Source: JBKCUK01 sp046318415
GTDB lineage: Bacteria; Pseudomonadota; Alphaproteobacteria; Caedimonadales; Caedimonadaceae
Assembly: GCA_046318415.1 (NCBI GenBank)
Contig: JBKCUK010000011.1
Coordinates: 3,531 to 67,530, forward strand
Direction: 5' to 3'
DNA length: 64,000 nucleotides
Made by a program: the position numbers and the translations under genes. The notes under the pieces were generated by a model. It was given only the letters and a program-made list of their open reading frames with translations, had not been told where the DNA came from and did not search any database. Positions 1-8,476 of the stretch are shown piece after piece (the stretch's first letter is position 1; the number at the start of each line of letters is the position of its first letter).

Positions 1-839
1 ACATCAGAAAGGGCACGTAGCCCCACATTTTGGCGCTTGGCAAGGACTTTCAACCCTTGGCTCACAAAAGCGCGGTTCAAACCTGTCAGTGGCATCACAT
101 CACAGACAGTTCCAAGGGCGACCAGATCCAGCAAAGAAAACAGATCAAAATGGGGGTCTCCCACCCCTGCTGCGCGGGCCGCTCCCCTTAAGGCCACAGC
201 CAGCAAAAAGCAAATACCCACCGCTGCCAGATGCTGACACGGGCTTTCTTGATCCAGACGATTGGGATTGATCAGGGCCACGCACGAGGGCAGTTTTGGC
301 TCGGCCACGTGATGATCGACCACAATCACATCAAGCCCGATGGCGGCCGCCACATCCAGGGCCTCGAACGCTGTGGTGCCCGAATCCACACAAATCACCA
401 GACGAACGCCTTGGGCCGCCAACTGCTGAAGGGCTGGGCCATTGGGCCCATACCCTTCTTTCAGGCGATCCGGGATATAAAAGTTGACCTTGGCACCTAA
501 GGTTTTGAGATAGCGCACCAGAAGTGCTGAGGATGTCGCCCCATCCACATCATAATCACCAAAAATACAGATAGCCTCGCCCTTTTGAATGGCATCCAGA
601 ATGCGTGACACAGCCACGTCCATGTCTTTGAGATGGAAGGGATTAGGCAATGACGTTCTAAGCGCCGGATTTAAAAAGGCCTCTGCCGTATCTAAGGTTA
701 AACCACGGTTGGCAAGGAGCCTCCCCACCACCTCAGGCACGCCAAAGCGTTGGGAGAGCGCAAGGGTCAGGCGCAGATCAGGTTCGACAAGGCGCCACAT
801 GCGCCCTGAGACGGAAAGATTGGAGGGATGCACACTCAA
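1..839 (-). CDS. recJ: Single-stranded-DNA-specific exonuclease RecJ (N-terminal part, cut by window edge)
   Basis: RecJ degrades single-stranded DNA 5'-3' in recombination and mismatch repair. The frame is open to the left edge, so about 279 N-terminal residues are present. Translation of the minus strand shows the DHH-family signature GDYDVDGATS and then VVDHHVAE, both metal-ligand motifs, in the expected order and spacing. The start is taken as TTG at 839-837, which overlaps the accA stop (TTGA) and has an AAAAGG stretch just upstream; ATG at 800-798 is the alternative. It is the last gene of the minus-strand run small membrane protein-xerD-accA-recJ. Family identity is clear; the exact start is not. 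Confidence 0.9.
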   Translation of the reverse strand, partial: MSVHPSNLSVSGRMWRLVEPDLRLTLALSQRFGVPEVVGRLLANRGLTLDTAEAFLNPALRTSLPNPFHLKDMDVAVSRILDAIQKGEAICIFGDYDVDGATSSALLVRYLKTLGAKVNFYIPDRLKEGYGPNGPALQQLAAQGVRLVICVDSGTTAFEALDVAAAIGLDVIVVDHHVAEPKLPSCVALINPNRLDQESPCQHLAAVGICFLLAVALRGAARAAGVGDPHFDLFSLLDLVALGTVCDVMPLTGLNRAFVSQGLKVLAKRQNVGLRALSD

Positions 840-1789
840 AAGCCTTTTTGCCCCATGCTCAGGAAGCGAGCATGACGCTGACGCTTCAATTCTTCACCGG
901 AGAGCGTCAGAAGTTTTCTGAGCTCTCCCTCAATCTGATCACCCACCGCCTGCATGGCAGATCCTGGCGAACGATGTGCTCCTCCTAAAGGTTCTGCGAC
1001 AATGGCTTCAATTACGCCCAACTCCTGCAAATCCTGTGCAGTGAGTTTTTGTGCCGTTGCTGCTTCCTGCTTTTTGTCGGCGGTGCGCCATAAAATAGAG
1101 GCGCAACCTTCTGGCGAGATCACCGAATATACAGCATGCTCCATCATCAAGACGCTATTGCCAGTGGCAAGGGCAATTGCCCCACCTGAGCCTCCCTCGC
1201 CCGTAATGGTGGCAACGGCAGGCACCTGAAGATTGAGCATGACATCAATGGATCGGGCGATGGCCTCAGCCTGTCCGCGCTCCTCGGCATCAATGCCGGG
1301 GTGGGCACCCGCCGTATCCACAAAGGTGACAACAGGTAGATGAAAACGGTCAGCCAGTTCCATGAGGCGCACAGCCTTACGATAGCCTTCAGGCCGAGCC
1401 ATACCAAAATTGTGTCTTACACGGCTTTCCACATCGCGGCCCTTTTCCGTGCCCATGACCACTACGGATGTCCCGCGAAAACGCCCAAGACCACCGACGA
1501 TGGCGCGGTCTTCCGCATATTGACGGTCACCAGCCAGGGGCACAAAGTCCTCGATCAACGCGCTGATAAAGTCTGAGGCATGGGGACGCTCGGGGTGCCG
1601 CGCCACAAGAACCTTTTGCCAGGGCGTGAGCGTGGCATAGGTCTGCGCCAACAGTTTTTGCACCTTGGCCTCCGAGCGCGTAATTTCATCTGCAATATTC
1701 AGATCACCGGCATGGGCCAGATGTCTGAGTTCATTCAGTTTACTCTCAAGTTCCGCGATCGCTTGTTCAAATTCTAAGGGGGCAACCAT
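836..1789 (-). CDS. accA: Acetyl-CoA carboxylase carboxyltransferase subunit alpha
   Basis: AccA forms with AccD the carboxyltransferase that moves CO2 from carboxybiotin to acetyl-CoA, the first committed step of fatty acid synthesis in the cytoplasm. The 317-residue product has the usual length. It starts with the family's N-terminal coiled helix (EFEQAIAELESKLNEL) and contains GRFRGTSVVVMGTEKGRD and YSVISPEGCASILW, the conserved crotonase-fold segments of the alpha subunit. It lies 3 bp after xerD, and its stop overlaps the recJ start, so the four genes are probably co-transcribed. The accD partner is not in this window. Confidence 0.97.
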   Translation of the reverse strand: MVAPLEFEQAIAELESKLNELRHLAHAGDLNIADEITRSEAKVQKLLAQTYATLTPWQKVLVARHPERPHASDFISALIEDFVPLAGDRQYAEDRAIVGGLGRFRGTSVVVMGTEKGRDVESRVRHNFGMARPEGYRKAVRLMELADRFHLPVVTFVDTAGAHPGIDAEERGQAEAIARSIDVMLNLQVPAVATITGEGGSGGAIALATGNSVLMMEHAVYSVISPEGCASILWRTADKKQEAATAQKLTAQDLQELGVIEAIVAEPLGGAHRSPGSAMQAVGDQIEGELRKLLTLSGEELKRQRHARFLSMGQKGF

Positions 1790-1792
1790 CCT

Positions 1793-2758
1793 TTATTCCC
1801 TTACATTTTCGGTCTTGTTCGACTTCTTGGTAGAAGATTTGCCTGACGCTGACAAGGGGTGATAGGTCTCAACCACGTCTTTCAACCGCTTTGTCATAAC
1901 ATGAGTATAAATTTCTGTGGTGCTGATGTCAGCATGCCCAAGTAATTTTTGTACACTCAACAGGTTTGCCCCGCCTTCAAGAAGATGCGTGGCAAAGGCA
2001 TGACGCAACACATGGGGCGACACACGCTGCGGGTTTAGGCCTGCAGCCAGCGCTAATTGTTTAAGCAGCTGCCCCACCCTTTGGCGCGTCAAATGTCCCG
2101 AGCGCCCATAGGACGGAAAGAGCCACCGCTCGCTGGCTTCATTGGCGATGAAAACACCACGGAACTTTAAGTATCGCTGAATAGCCCCCACAGCAGTCTC
2201 ATTCAACGGGACCATCCGCTCCTTATTGCCCTTGCCCAAAATCCTCAAAACCAGCGGTCCATGCCTGTCATGAAGAGCCTTTAAGGCAGCCAACGGTAAG
2301 GTGACCAATTCACTGACCCGCAGCCCAGAGGCATAAAGTAACTCCGCAAGGCAAAACAGGCGCGCGCACTCAGGCTCGGACAGCTCGATGGCGGCTTCTA
2401 GTAGGGCCAGCGTTTCCTGTTGCGTCAAAAAATGCGGCAAGCTCTTTGAGATTTTCGGCCCCTCCAGGTGGACCATGGGATTCACACTGATGCGCTTTTC
2501 AGAGCTAAGAAAACGATAGAATTGGCGAAGACTCGAAAAACGGCGTGCCCTTGAGCGTGGCGCAAAGGCGCGTCGATCCAGATCCGCCATGTAGGCTTCA
2601 CAGTGGGCGCGTGTGGCGGCCTCCAAAGGGTTAGCCCCCAAAAAGGCCGCAAAATCCAGCAAATCTCTTCGATAGGCCTCTAAGGTATGGGGCGAAGCCG
2701 CCCGCTCTGCAGCATAGGCCTCAAGAAACTCTTCAACCAAAAGTTGAGATTTACTCAC
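1793..2758 (-). CDS. xerD: Tyrosine recombinase XerD
   Basis: XerD works with XerC at dif to resolve chromosome dimers at the division septum. The 321-residue product has an N-terminal SAM-like core-binding domain (about 1-110) and a C-terminal catalytic domain. The catalytic residues are visible: R147 (GLRVSEL), H249 and R252 (HVLRHAFATHLL), H275 (LLGHADIST) and the nucleophile Y284 (EIYTHV). The start is GTG at 2758-2756, overlapping the stop of the preceding small gene by 4 bp (GTGA). The full catalytic set and housekeeping context argue against a phage integrase. The lysine-rich C-terminal tail after residue 300 is poorly conserved in the family. Confidence 0.93.
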   Translation of the reverse strand: MSKSQLLVEEFLEAYAAERAASPHTLEAYRRDLLDFAAFLGANPLEAATRAHCEAYMADLDRRAFAPRSRARRFSSLRQFYRFLSSEKRISVNPMVHLEGPKISKSLPHFLTQQETLALLEAAIELSEPECARLFCLAELLYASGLRVSELVTLPLAALKALHDRHGPLVLRILGKGNKERMVPLNETAVGAIQRYLKFRGVFIANEASERWLFPSYGRSGHLTRQRVGQLLKQLALAAGLNPQRVSPHVLRHAFATHLLEGGANLLSVQKLLGHADISTTEIYTHVMTKRLKDVVETYHPLSASGKSSTKKSNKTENVRE

Positions 2759-2895
2759 GGACGCTGCACATCAACGGCAACTTCTTTGCGCACTTCCGCA
2801 GAAGGTGCGGGAATATCCCAAAAGCCAAGCAGAATCACGCCTAGCACCACAAATAGGCCCATCACGGCCCAAATAATCTTCAAACTTGAGTTCAC
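2755..2895 (-). CDS. Small single-pass membrane protein upstream of xerD
   Basis: A 46-residue frame starting GTG at 2895-2893 encodes a short positive N-terminus, one strongly hydrophobic segment (IIWAVMGLFVVLGVILLG, about residues 7-24) and a short charged tail (AEVRKEVAVDVQRP). Its stop overlaps the xerD start by 4 bp (GTGA), the hallmark of translational coupling. I do not recognise a family. The length, the membrane segment and the exact coupling make a real gene likely. It would be the first gene of the xerD-accA-recJ transcription unit. Function unknown. Confidence 0.65.
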   Translation of the reverse strand: MNSSLKIIWAVMGLFVVLGVILLGFWDIPAPSAEVRKEVAVDVQRP

Positions 2896-3013
2896 TCTAT
2901 AACTCCACCCTTGCATCTTGTTAGGGAGTATACGATAACCAAAATAATATGAAAATTATGCTTTTTTAACGTTGCAGGTCTGACCTCAAACAGAAAAAGG
3001 GGGTAAAGCCACG

Positions 3014-3568
3014 GTGTACGACGCGAAAGACGAGTACCGCTTAAATACACTTCCACGCACCATCACCCTTGTGGGGATGATGGGCGTTGGTAAAACCAGC
3101 GTCGGGCGTTTGCTTGCCCGCCGTCTTTGTGTACCCTTTAAAGATTCAGACATCGAGGTCGAGGCTGCAGCAGGATGCTCGGTGGCCAACATTTTTGAGT
3201 GGTATGGAGAGCAAGCGTTCAAAGACGCCGAACGTCGCGTCATCCAACGCCTGTTGGGAGAAAAATGCCACATTCTGTCAACCGGCGTTGAGGCGTTTAT
3301 CACCCCAGAGACGCGTACGCTTTTAAAAGAGCAATCCCATTCCGTTTGGCTGCGCGCATCCCTTGAGACCATTATGCCCCGCGTTGCACGGCGTTCCCAT
3401 CGCCCGCAACTGGAAAAAGGCGATAAAAAAGAAATTCTCGAAGACCTGATGCGTGAGTATTATCCCATTTATGCTGAAGCAGATATCGTCATCGACTGTG
3501 ATCACCAGCCCCCAGAGGTCACCGTTGATATGATTATCAACGAGATGGAAACCAAGTTTTGGAAATAA
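3014..3568 (+). CDS. aroK: Shikimate kinase-family protein with altered shikimate-binding residues
   Basis: Shikimate kinase phosphorylates shikimate with ATP in aromatic amino acid synthesis. The 184-residue product (GTG start) has the Walker A loop GMMGVGKTSVG (21-31), the DSD motif (44-46) and the lid RPQL (130-133). Two shikimate-contacting sites are changed. The Arg of the FRDxE element is Lys70 (GEQAFKDAE), and the near-invariant GGG loop reads G91-V-E (LSTGVEAF). ATP binding therefore looks intact while the acceptor pocket does not. The usual partner aroB is absent; the next gene, 3 bp downstream, is a uracil-DNA glycosylase. It may be a weakened AroK or a kinase with another substrate. 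Confidence 0.8.
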   Translation: MYDAKDEYRLNTLPRTITLVGMMGVGKTSVGRLLARRLCVPFKDSDIEVEAAAGCSVANIFEWYGEQAFKDAERRVIQRLLGEKCHILSTGVEAFITPETRTLLKEQSHSVWLRASLETIMPRVARRSHRPQLEKGDKKEILEDLMREYYPIYAEADIVIDCDHQPPEVTVDMIINEMETKFWK

Positions 3569-3571
3569 GGT

Positions 3572-4405
3572 GTGCGTGACCCGCGTCTGGATCTGTTAGC
3601 CCTGCACCTTGAGGCCGGTGTTGATGAAATCATCGCCGAGAACCCAAGTCAAAAACGTGCGACTAAAGAAGCTCAACTACCCAGAAAATCTCTCCCCTCG
3701 ACAGCAATAGATTCAGGGCAGACGGCAAAACCGCAACCAAGCGCTGAAGGCATCGCGCCCACCAAAGCCGCGCCGAAGGCTGCAAAAATCAGTCCCTCAG
3801 CCCAAGCAGCCCATGCCCAAGCCATGGCAGCGCAAAATTTGGAGGAACTGCAGAAGGCGCTTCTTGCTTTTGAAGGCTGTGATCTTAAAAAGACAGCCAT
3901 GAATACGGTTTTTGCGGACGGCAACTCAAAAGCCCCCTTGATGTTTATCGGCGAAGCGCCAGGGGCCGATGAAGATCGCCAAGGCAAACCGTTTGTTGGC
4001 CTTTCGGGCCAACTTTTAGATCGCATGATCGCCGCCATCGGTCGTGATCGTACCAGCGTCTACATCAGCAATGTCATTCCCTGGCGTCCCGCAGGAAACC
4101 GCCAACCCACCCCTGCCGAGATTGCCCAATGCTTACCTTTTATTCGCCGTCATATTGAAATCGTCCAACCCAAAGTTATCGTGCTGTTGGGCGGCACTGC
4201 GGTTAAAGCGATGCTTGAGACCAACGAGGGGATTACCCGCCTTCGCGGCCGTTTCGTCAACTATACAAGCCCTGGTCTTGACGCCCCAATAGCTACAGTG
4301 GCCACCTTTCATCCGGCATTCCTGCTTCGTTCTCCTGGTCAAAAGCGATATGCTTGGAGAGATTTTTTGATGATCAAAGAAAGATTAACCAACCTTAGCG
4401 CATAA
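3572..4405 (+). CDS. Uracil-DNA glycosylase, family 4-like
   Basis: The enzyme excises uracil from DNA to start base excision repair. The first 85 residues or so are a low-complexity Ala/Lys/Pro-rich extension. The catalytic domain follows, with motif 1 GEAPGADEDRQGKPFVG, the SNVIPWRPAGNR segment, and motif 2 TFHPAFLLRSP carrying the conserved His. The total is 277 residues with a GTG start 3 bp after the shikimate kinase gene, so probably one transcript. Where family 4 enzymes usually have a CxxC pair for the Fe-S cluster, only one Cys is seen (FEGCDLKK). I believe this variant occurs in alphaproteobacteria, but I cannot tell here whether a cluster is bound. Confidence 0.88.
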   Translation: MRDPRLDLLALHLEAGVDEIIAENPSQKRATKEAQLPRKSLPSTAIDSGQTAKPQPSAEGIAPTKAAPKAAKISPSAQAAHAQAMAAQNLEELQKALLAFEGCDLKKTAMNTVFADGNSKAPLMFIGEAPGADEDRQGKPFVGLSGQLLDRMIAAIGRDRTSVYISNVIPWRPAGNRQPTPAEIAQCLPFIRRHIEIVQPKVIVLLGGTAVKAMLETNEGITRLRGRFVNYTSPGLDAPIATVATFHPAFLLRSPGQKRYAWRDFLMIKERLTNLSA

Positions 4406-4451
4406 TCTCAGACATCAACAAAAAAACATAAAAAACAGGGTTGCTTTAAAG

Positions 4452-5186
4452 ATGACTTTGATAAGATCCCACCGGATCTTGGTGCTTTTTTTATGGCTCG
4501 ATTTCAGCTGGTCCAGCCCGGTAACACCAAGCCAGAACTCTCCCCACATTCCGCTTGAGGACGATCTTTTGCTCGATAGTATGTACTTTCATTTGGTGCG
4601 CTTACCAAGCCTTGATCAGGACGGAAATCCCAAAATTCGGCTCGATGTCTCCCCTTATCCAACAAGCCCCAGCTATGCCCGCATTACCGCAAAAGTCTCA
4701 GAGAACCCATGGAGTGTGTTTGGACTTTATCACGCGAGACTTGTTGAGCTGAAAATTGATCCCCACCTACATTTGGATGGCACGGGGTTGGCATACTTAA
4801 CAATGCTCACCCAACTCACAAAGCTTGACGTGCCTTGTCAAGGCATGACGACCCAGCATCTCGCCCACGTGACTGCCCTTACCCAACTACAAAGCCTTAA
4901 CCTTGACTCAAATCACTTTAGCTTAAGAGAAGCAAAAGCTCTTACATCACTGTGCAATTTAACAGAACTTAATCTCGACCATCTTGAACGTGGCCCATCA
5001 ACGCCCTGGTGGCTGACACAATTGACAAATCTAAAGGTGCTGCGGTGCAACACCTTAAAACGTAAAGATCGCACGGCGATGCCCTCTCTCCCCATACAAC
5101 CACCAGCAACCCAAGCTCATACGGTGCAGCAAAGCCCCTATCCCCTTGTTCTGTTAGGGCCAGAAGAAGAAGAAATCCGTGACTAG
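4452..5186 (+). CDS. Exported leucine-rich-repeat protein
   Basis: The 244-residue product begins with a hydrophobic segment after basic residues (RSHRILVLFLWLDFSW), a likely Sec signal. Four or five degenerate LRRs follow at about residues 95-205 with the pattern LTxLxxLxL (for example LTQLTKLDV, LTQLQSLNL, LCNLTELNL, LTNLKVLRC). A short Pro/Gln-rich tail ends in a glutamate run. LRR solenoids bind other proteins, and in host-associated bacteria exported LRR proteins are often effectors or surface adhesins; that role here is inference. It is the first of three adjacent exported-protein genes (with 5389-6381 and 6409-7758). Confidence 0.75.
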   Translation: MTLIRSHRILVLFLWLDFSWSSPVTPSQNSPHIPLEDDLLLDSMYFHLVRLPSLDQDGNPKIRLDVSPYPTSPSYARITAKVSENPWSVFGLYHARLVELKIDPHLHLDGTGLAYLTMLTQLTKLDVPCQGMTTQHLAHVTALTQLQSLNLDSNHFSLREAKALTSLCNLTELNLDHLERGPSTPWWLTQLTNLKVLRCNTLKRKDRTAMPSLPIQPPATQAHTVQQSPYPLVLLGPEEEEIRD

Positions 5187-5388
5187 AAAGCACGCCTTTA
5201 AAGGCATCCCATGATTCTTGCGGTCAAATCGCAACACAAGAAGCCATCAAAAAGAGTGTATTTCTAATCAAGGGCATTGTGTGCCGGCCACAAAACTATT
5301 GATGAAAATTCAGATTCAAAAGAACCTTGAAAAGCAAAACGCAATCTCTATATCAAGAGTTAACAAACTTCTTTAAAGGGAGTCGTCC

Positions 5389-6381
5389 TTGAGAATTTCT
5401 ATCGTGTTGCCTGCGCTTATGGCGCTTGGGATGACCCAATCTAGTTATGGCTCAGAACTGGCGCAGCAAGAGCAAACCCACGATGACGCCAGCCCTGCAC
5501 ACACCATGACTCTGGCACAGCTGCCCAAGGAGATGGTGCAAGAAATTGCAAGCTTTTTAGACCCCCTATCCTGCGGTGCATTGCGTCAAACCAGCCGCAG
5601 TTTGAATAGTGCCCTCGCTGAGAGAATTTTTATCCAAAAAAGTCCTGACCTTGCACCTTATGCCCAAATCCTGAAAAGCTTATCAACGCCAAGCTTTTCA
5701 TCAGCAGATGAGCTGATCGCGGACTTTCAAAACACGCCAGCCCCTCAACGGGCAGCTGAAACCCTGCTTCTTGTGCAACAGCAGATTATGCACACGCTGC
5801 AAACAGCGAAAGGTACTCCCGTCGAGTTAACCAGACTGCATATGAATCTCTCGCTGCCCTATGTGCAAAGCTTCATGCTCCTGCTCAACCTTCCCGAAGA
5901 TGTGGACGCAAAGAACTTTTCAAGCTTTTTCAAGTTCATGGACAACTTCACCAGAACCCAGCAACAGGGCTATTGGAACAGCGAAAATCCAGAAGAGAAC
6001 CATAAACGCTTACCCCATCAAATTGCGGTCATCGCCCAGTGTGCCCTCTCCCTCATCGATCATGAAAAAATGCGCTTCACAATCCAAGATGCAGAAACTC
6101 AAGAACAGGTGCAGGTGCAAAAAACAGAAATTGTTTTACTGGCCATTAAGATGCAGCTGTTTGCCGGCGAGAGGCTTCCTGCAAAAAACCTCTATGACAT
6201 GCACCTAAGGCAAATCTCAAATCAGGACCCAGCGCTTGGTGAAAAAATTGAAGAAGTGATTGCACTCCTTCAGTCCCACCCACAACAGGATCAACGCCCT
6301 GAAGCGCAGCTGTCATTATGGGATTGGCTTAGCGACTGCGCCCTTGGCTTTGTGCGGGTCTGGAGCTTTACACAACAGTAG
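5389..6381 (+). CDS. Exported F-box protein
   Basis: The 330-residue product has a probable signal peptide (MRISIVLPALMALGMTQSS). An F-box-like motif follows at about 43-80: LAQLPKEMVQEIASFLDP and then RQTSRSLNSAL, matching the eukaryotic LPxEllxxIfsyLdxxsLxxxrxVsrxWr pattern. F-boxes recruit Skp1 of SCF ubiquitin ligases, and bacterial ones are typically effectors that act in host cells. The rest is probably helical with no domain I recognise. The start is TTG at 5389, with AAAGGGAG upstream. A Sec signal on an F-box protein is unusual unless a second export step exists. The gene may form a block with the LRR gene 200 bp upstream. Confidence 0.72.
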   Translation: MRISIVLPALMALGMTQSSYGSELAQQEQTHDDASPAHTMTLAQLPKEMVQEIASFLDPLSCGALRQTSRSLNSALAERIFIQKSPDLAPYAQILKSLSTPSFSSADELIADFQNTPAPQRAAETLLLVQQQIMHTLQTAKGTPVELTRLHMNLSLPYVQSFMLLLNLPEDVDAKNFSSFFKFMDNFTRTQQQGYWNSENPEENHKRLPHQIAVIAQCALSLIDHEKMRFTIQDAETQEQVQVQKTEIVLLAIKMQLFAGERLPAKNLYDMHLRQISNQDPALGEKIEEVIALLQSHPQQDQRPEAQLSLWDWLSDCALGFVRVWSFTQQ

Positions 6382-6408
6382 GACCTCATGCCAAGCCCTT
6401 GGGTCCCC

Positions 6409-7758
6409 CTAGGCGCCTTTTAAGCGGCCCAAGTAGCCTCGAAGGGTTTGGCTCGCACTTTGGCAGGACGCCACAAACGCCTTAAACTGCGCGCGATAGT
6501 CCATCTCACGGAAATCTTTGATCACAGGCGCAAAGAAAGAGCCAAAAGCGATGTACGTACTGGGTGTCAGGATAAACTGTACAACCATGTCTTTCTTGCT
6601 GATTAAGATGTCGCGCACTGAGCCTTCGGGCAGGCCTGCGGCAATGGAACCAACGTAACCGGCGATGCTTTGTTGATCGATCAAACCGGCGTAATAGCTT
6701 GCCATCACTGCCACAAAGGCCGTAACCAATGGAAGATTATCTTTCAATGTCTGGGCTGTGCGCGGCAAGGCCAGCTTTTTGTGGAAAAATTCCACAACGG
6801 ATTTTTCAAGCGCCCCGTAGAAAGGCAGGCTGCTAATCTGCAGACTGCGGTCGCAAACGAAGGTATAGGTGCCATGCCCAGTGCTATCGATAGGTGTTCC
6901 AGAAGTCCCTCCGGTGATGAGCTGTTGTTGGTTTTTGGTGAACAAGGCATCGGTTAAATCCACGCCATCGCCCTTCAAACTTGCATTCACCAGGGCGCCA
7001 CGAAAGTCACCTTTGATGCGCGCATGGGACGTCTGCACATCTCGAAAATCAACATCTTCCTGCGTCGTCACATTCCACAGCCTTGCATTGGCAAAGCTTG
7101 CCCGTTTAAAAGACCCGCCGGAAAAAACCACATTGGTAAAACTGGTGTTTGCAAACTGTTTCCCCTCACAGAACAGATTTTCGAGGCTTAGGTTTTTAAG
7201 GGTCATCTTCTGTCCCGAGAGGCAGGCCTGGGTTGTACTGTTCCCATCAACTTTGATGAGTGTTCCTGTGAATGATGCCCCCTCAAAAGAGGTCCTTTGA
7301 TTCATGGTTGCATGGGTTAAATTCAAGGATCCGCCATTAAAATGGGCACCACTAAAATTCGCCTCACTCAAGTTGGCGCCGTCAAAGCGACAATCATGGA
7401 AAGTAGCGCCCTTGGCGATGGCCTGACTCAGATTGGCACCAGAGAAATTGACACGGTAAAATTGAACTCCAGAGAGATTAACCCCGCTCAAATTCGCTTG
7501 GCTGAGATCGAGATCAGCGATTTCAGAGCGTGAAAAATTGGCTCTCGAGATGTTGGCGGTTTTGAGATCAAGGGCTCCACCGGCACCATGCTGCACGTCA
7601 AGCCCTGACAAATTACAGGCCACGCAGTGGTTGGATTTGATCAAAAACTGCCAACATGACGCTGGACTTGAGCAAGCCTGTTGGCCCAATACTGACTTTT
7701 GCGAAGCATGAGCAGGCCCAATGGAGAAGAGAAAACTTAGAATAAAGAGAATGCGCAT
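6409..7758 (-). CDS. Exported pentapeptide-repeat protein
   Basis: The 449-residue product has a signal peptide (MRILFILSFLFSIGPAHA) and a short region with four cysteines (CSSPASC, NHCVAC). Two blocks of pentapeptide repeats of the A(N/D)LxX type follow at about 60-160 (SQANLSGVNLSGVQFYRVNF, DGANLSEANFSGAHF) and about 185-270. These repeats form a right-handed quadrilateral beta-helix. The last 150 residues or so contain a hydrophobic stretch (PLVTAFVAVMASYYAGL) that may insert in a membrane. It is convergent with the F-box gene (27 bp between stops). Function unknown; a surface or host-directed role is inference. Confidence 0.75.
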   Translation of the reverse strand: MRILFILSFLFSIGPAHASQKSVLGQQACSSPASCWQFLIKSNHCVACNLSGLDVQHGAGGALDLKTANISRANFSRSEIADLDLSQANLSGVNLSGVQFYRVNFSGANLSQAIAKGATFHDCRFDGANLSEANFSGAHFNGGSLNLTHATMNQRTSFEGASFTGTLIKVDGNSTTQACLSGQKMTLKNLSLENLFCEGKQFANTSFTNVVFSGGSFKRASFANARLWNVTTQEDVDFRDVQTSHARIKGDFRGALVNASLKGDGVDLTDALFTKNQQQLITGGTSGTPIDSTGHGTYTFVCDRSLQISSLPFYGALEKSVVEFFHKKLALPRTAQTLKDNLPLVTAFVAVMASYYAGLIDQQSIAGYVGSIAAGLPEGSVRDILISKKDMVVQFILTPSTYIAFGSFFAPVIKDFREMDYRAQFKAFVASCQSASQTLRGYLGRLKGA

Positions 7759-7855
7759 TGGAAAAATCCCAAAACTGGTTTCTTATCAGTATGCTTTACT
7801 TTTATTAAAAAAGGGTTATTGCTGAGGGCAGCGTGATTTTGGAATGGAGTGAGCG

Positions 7856-8476
7856 ATGCCGGATTTCAGCCTGGAGCGCGACTATTTAGGATACGTGGCA
7901 GGCCTTGATGAAGCAGGATGTGGACCGTGGGCTGGACCCGTGGTTGCAGCAGCTGCCATGTTCCTGGACCAAAATCTACCACCAGAAGTTATGAATCTGT
8001 TTGATGACTCAAAAAAGCTCTCCGCCAAGAAGCGTGCGCAAGCCAATCAGGTGCTTCGCGCTTTGCCCCCTCATCAATTCGTCTATGCCTTAGGTCTGGC
8101 ATCCGCTGATGAAATCGACACCCTCAACATTCGCAAAGCCGCCATGCTGGCCCTAACCCGCGCCTTTGATGGGCTTCGCGTGCCCCCCACGGCGTGTCTT
8201 GTGGATGGCACTTATCCAGCGTTCCTCCCCGTCCCGCAGCGCTCGGTCATCAAAGGGGATAGCCTATCCTATTCCATTGCAGCCGCGTCCATCCTCGCCA
8301 AAGTTGAGCGTGATCACCTGATGGAGCAGCTAGGTGAAACCTATCCCGGCTATGGTTTTGAAAAGCACGCAGGCTATGGCACAAAAGCACATCAAGAAGC
8401 GCTGCAAAAGCTTGGCCCCTGCCCCGAACATCGCAAAAGCTTTGCGCCGATTGCAGCTTTGATGAACGCAGCCTAG
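7856..8476 (+). CDS. rnhB: Ribonuclease HII
   Basis: RNase HII cuts the RNA strand of RNA-DNA hybrids and removes single ribonucleotides from DNA. The 206-residue product has the family length, the catalytic pair D18-E19 (AGLDEAGCGPWAGPVV), the third acid in CLVDGTYP, and the C-terminal GYGTKAHQEAL and GPCPEHRKSF motifs. The normally invariant GRG triad that reads the ribose-DNA junction is GCG here (Cys22). Its 3' end overlaps the convergent mutY gene by 4 bp. Confidence 0.95.
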   Translation: MPDFSLERDYLGYVAGLDEAGCGPWAGPVVAAAAMFLDQNLPPEVMNLFDDSKKLSAKKRAQANQVLRALPPHQFVYALGLASADEIDTLNIRKAAMLALTRAFDGLRVPPTACLVDGTYPAFLPVPQRSVIKGDSLSYSIAAASILAKVERDHLMEQLGETYPGYGFEKHAGYGTKAHQEALQKLGPCPEHRKSFAPIAALMNAA

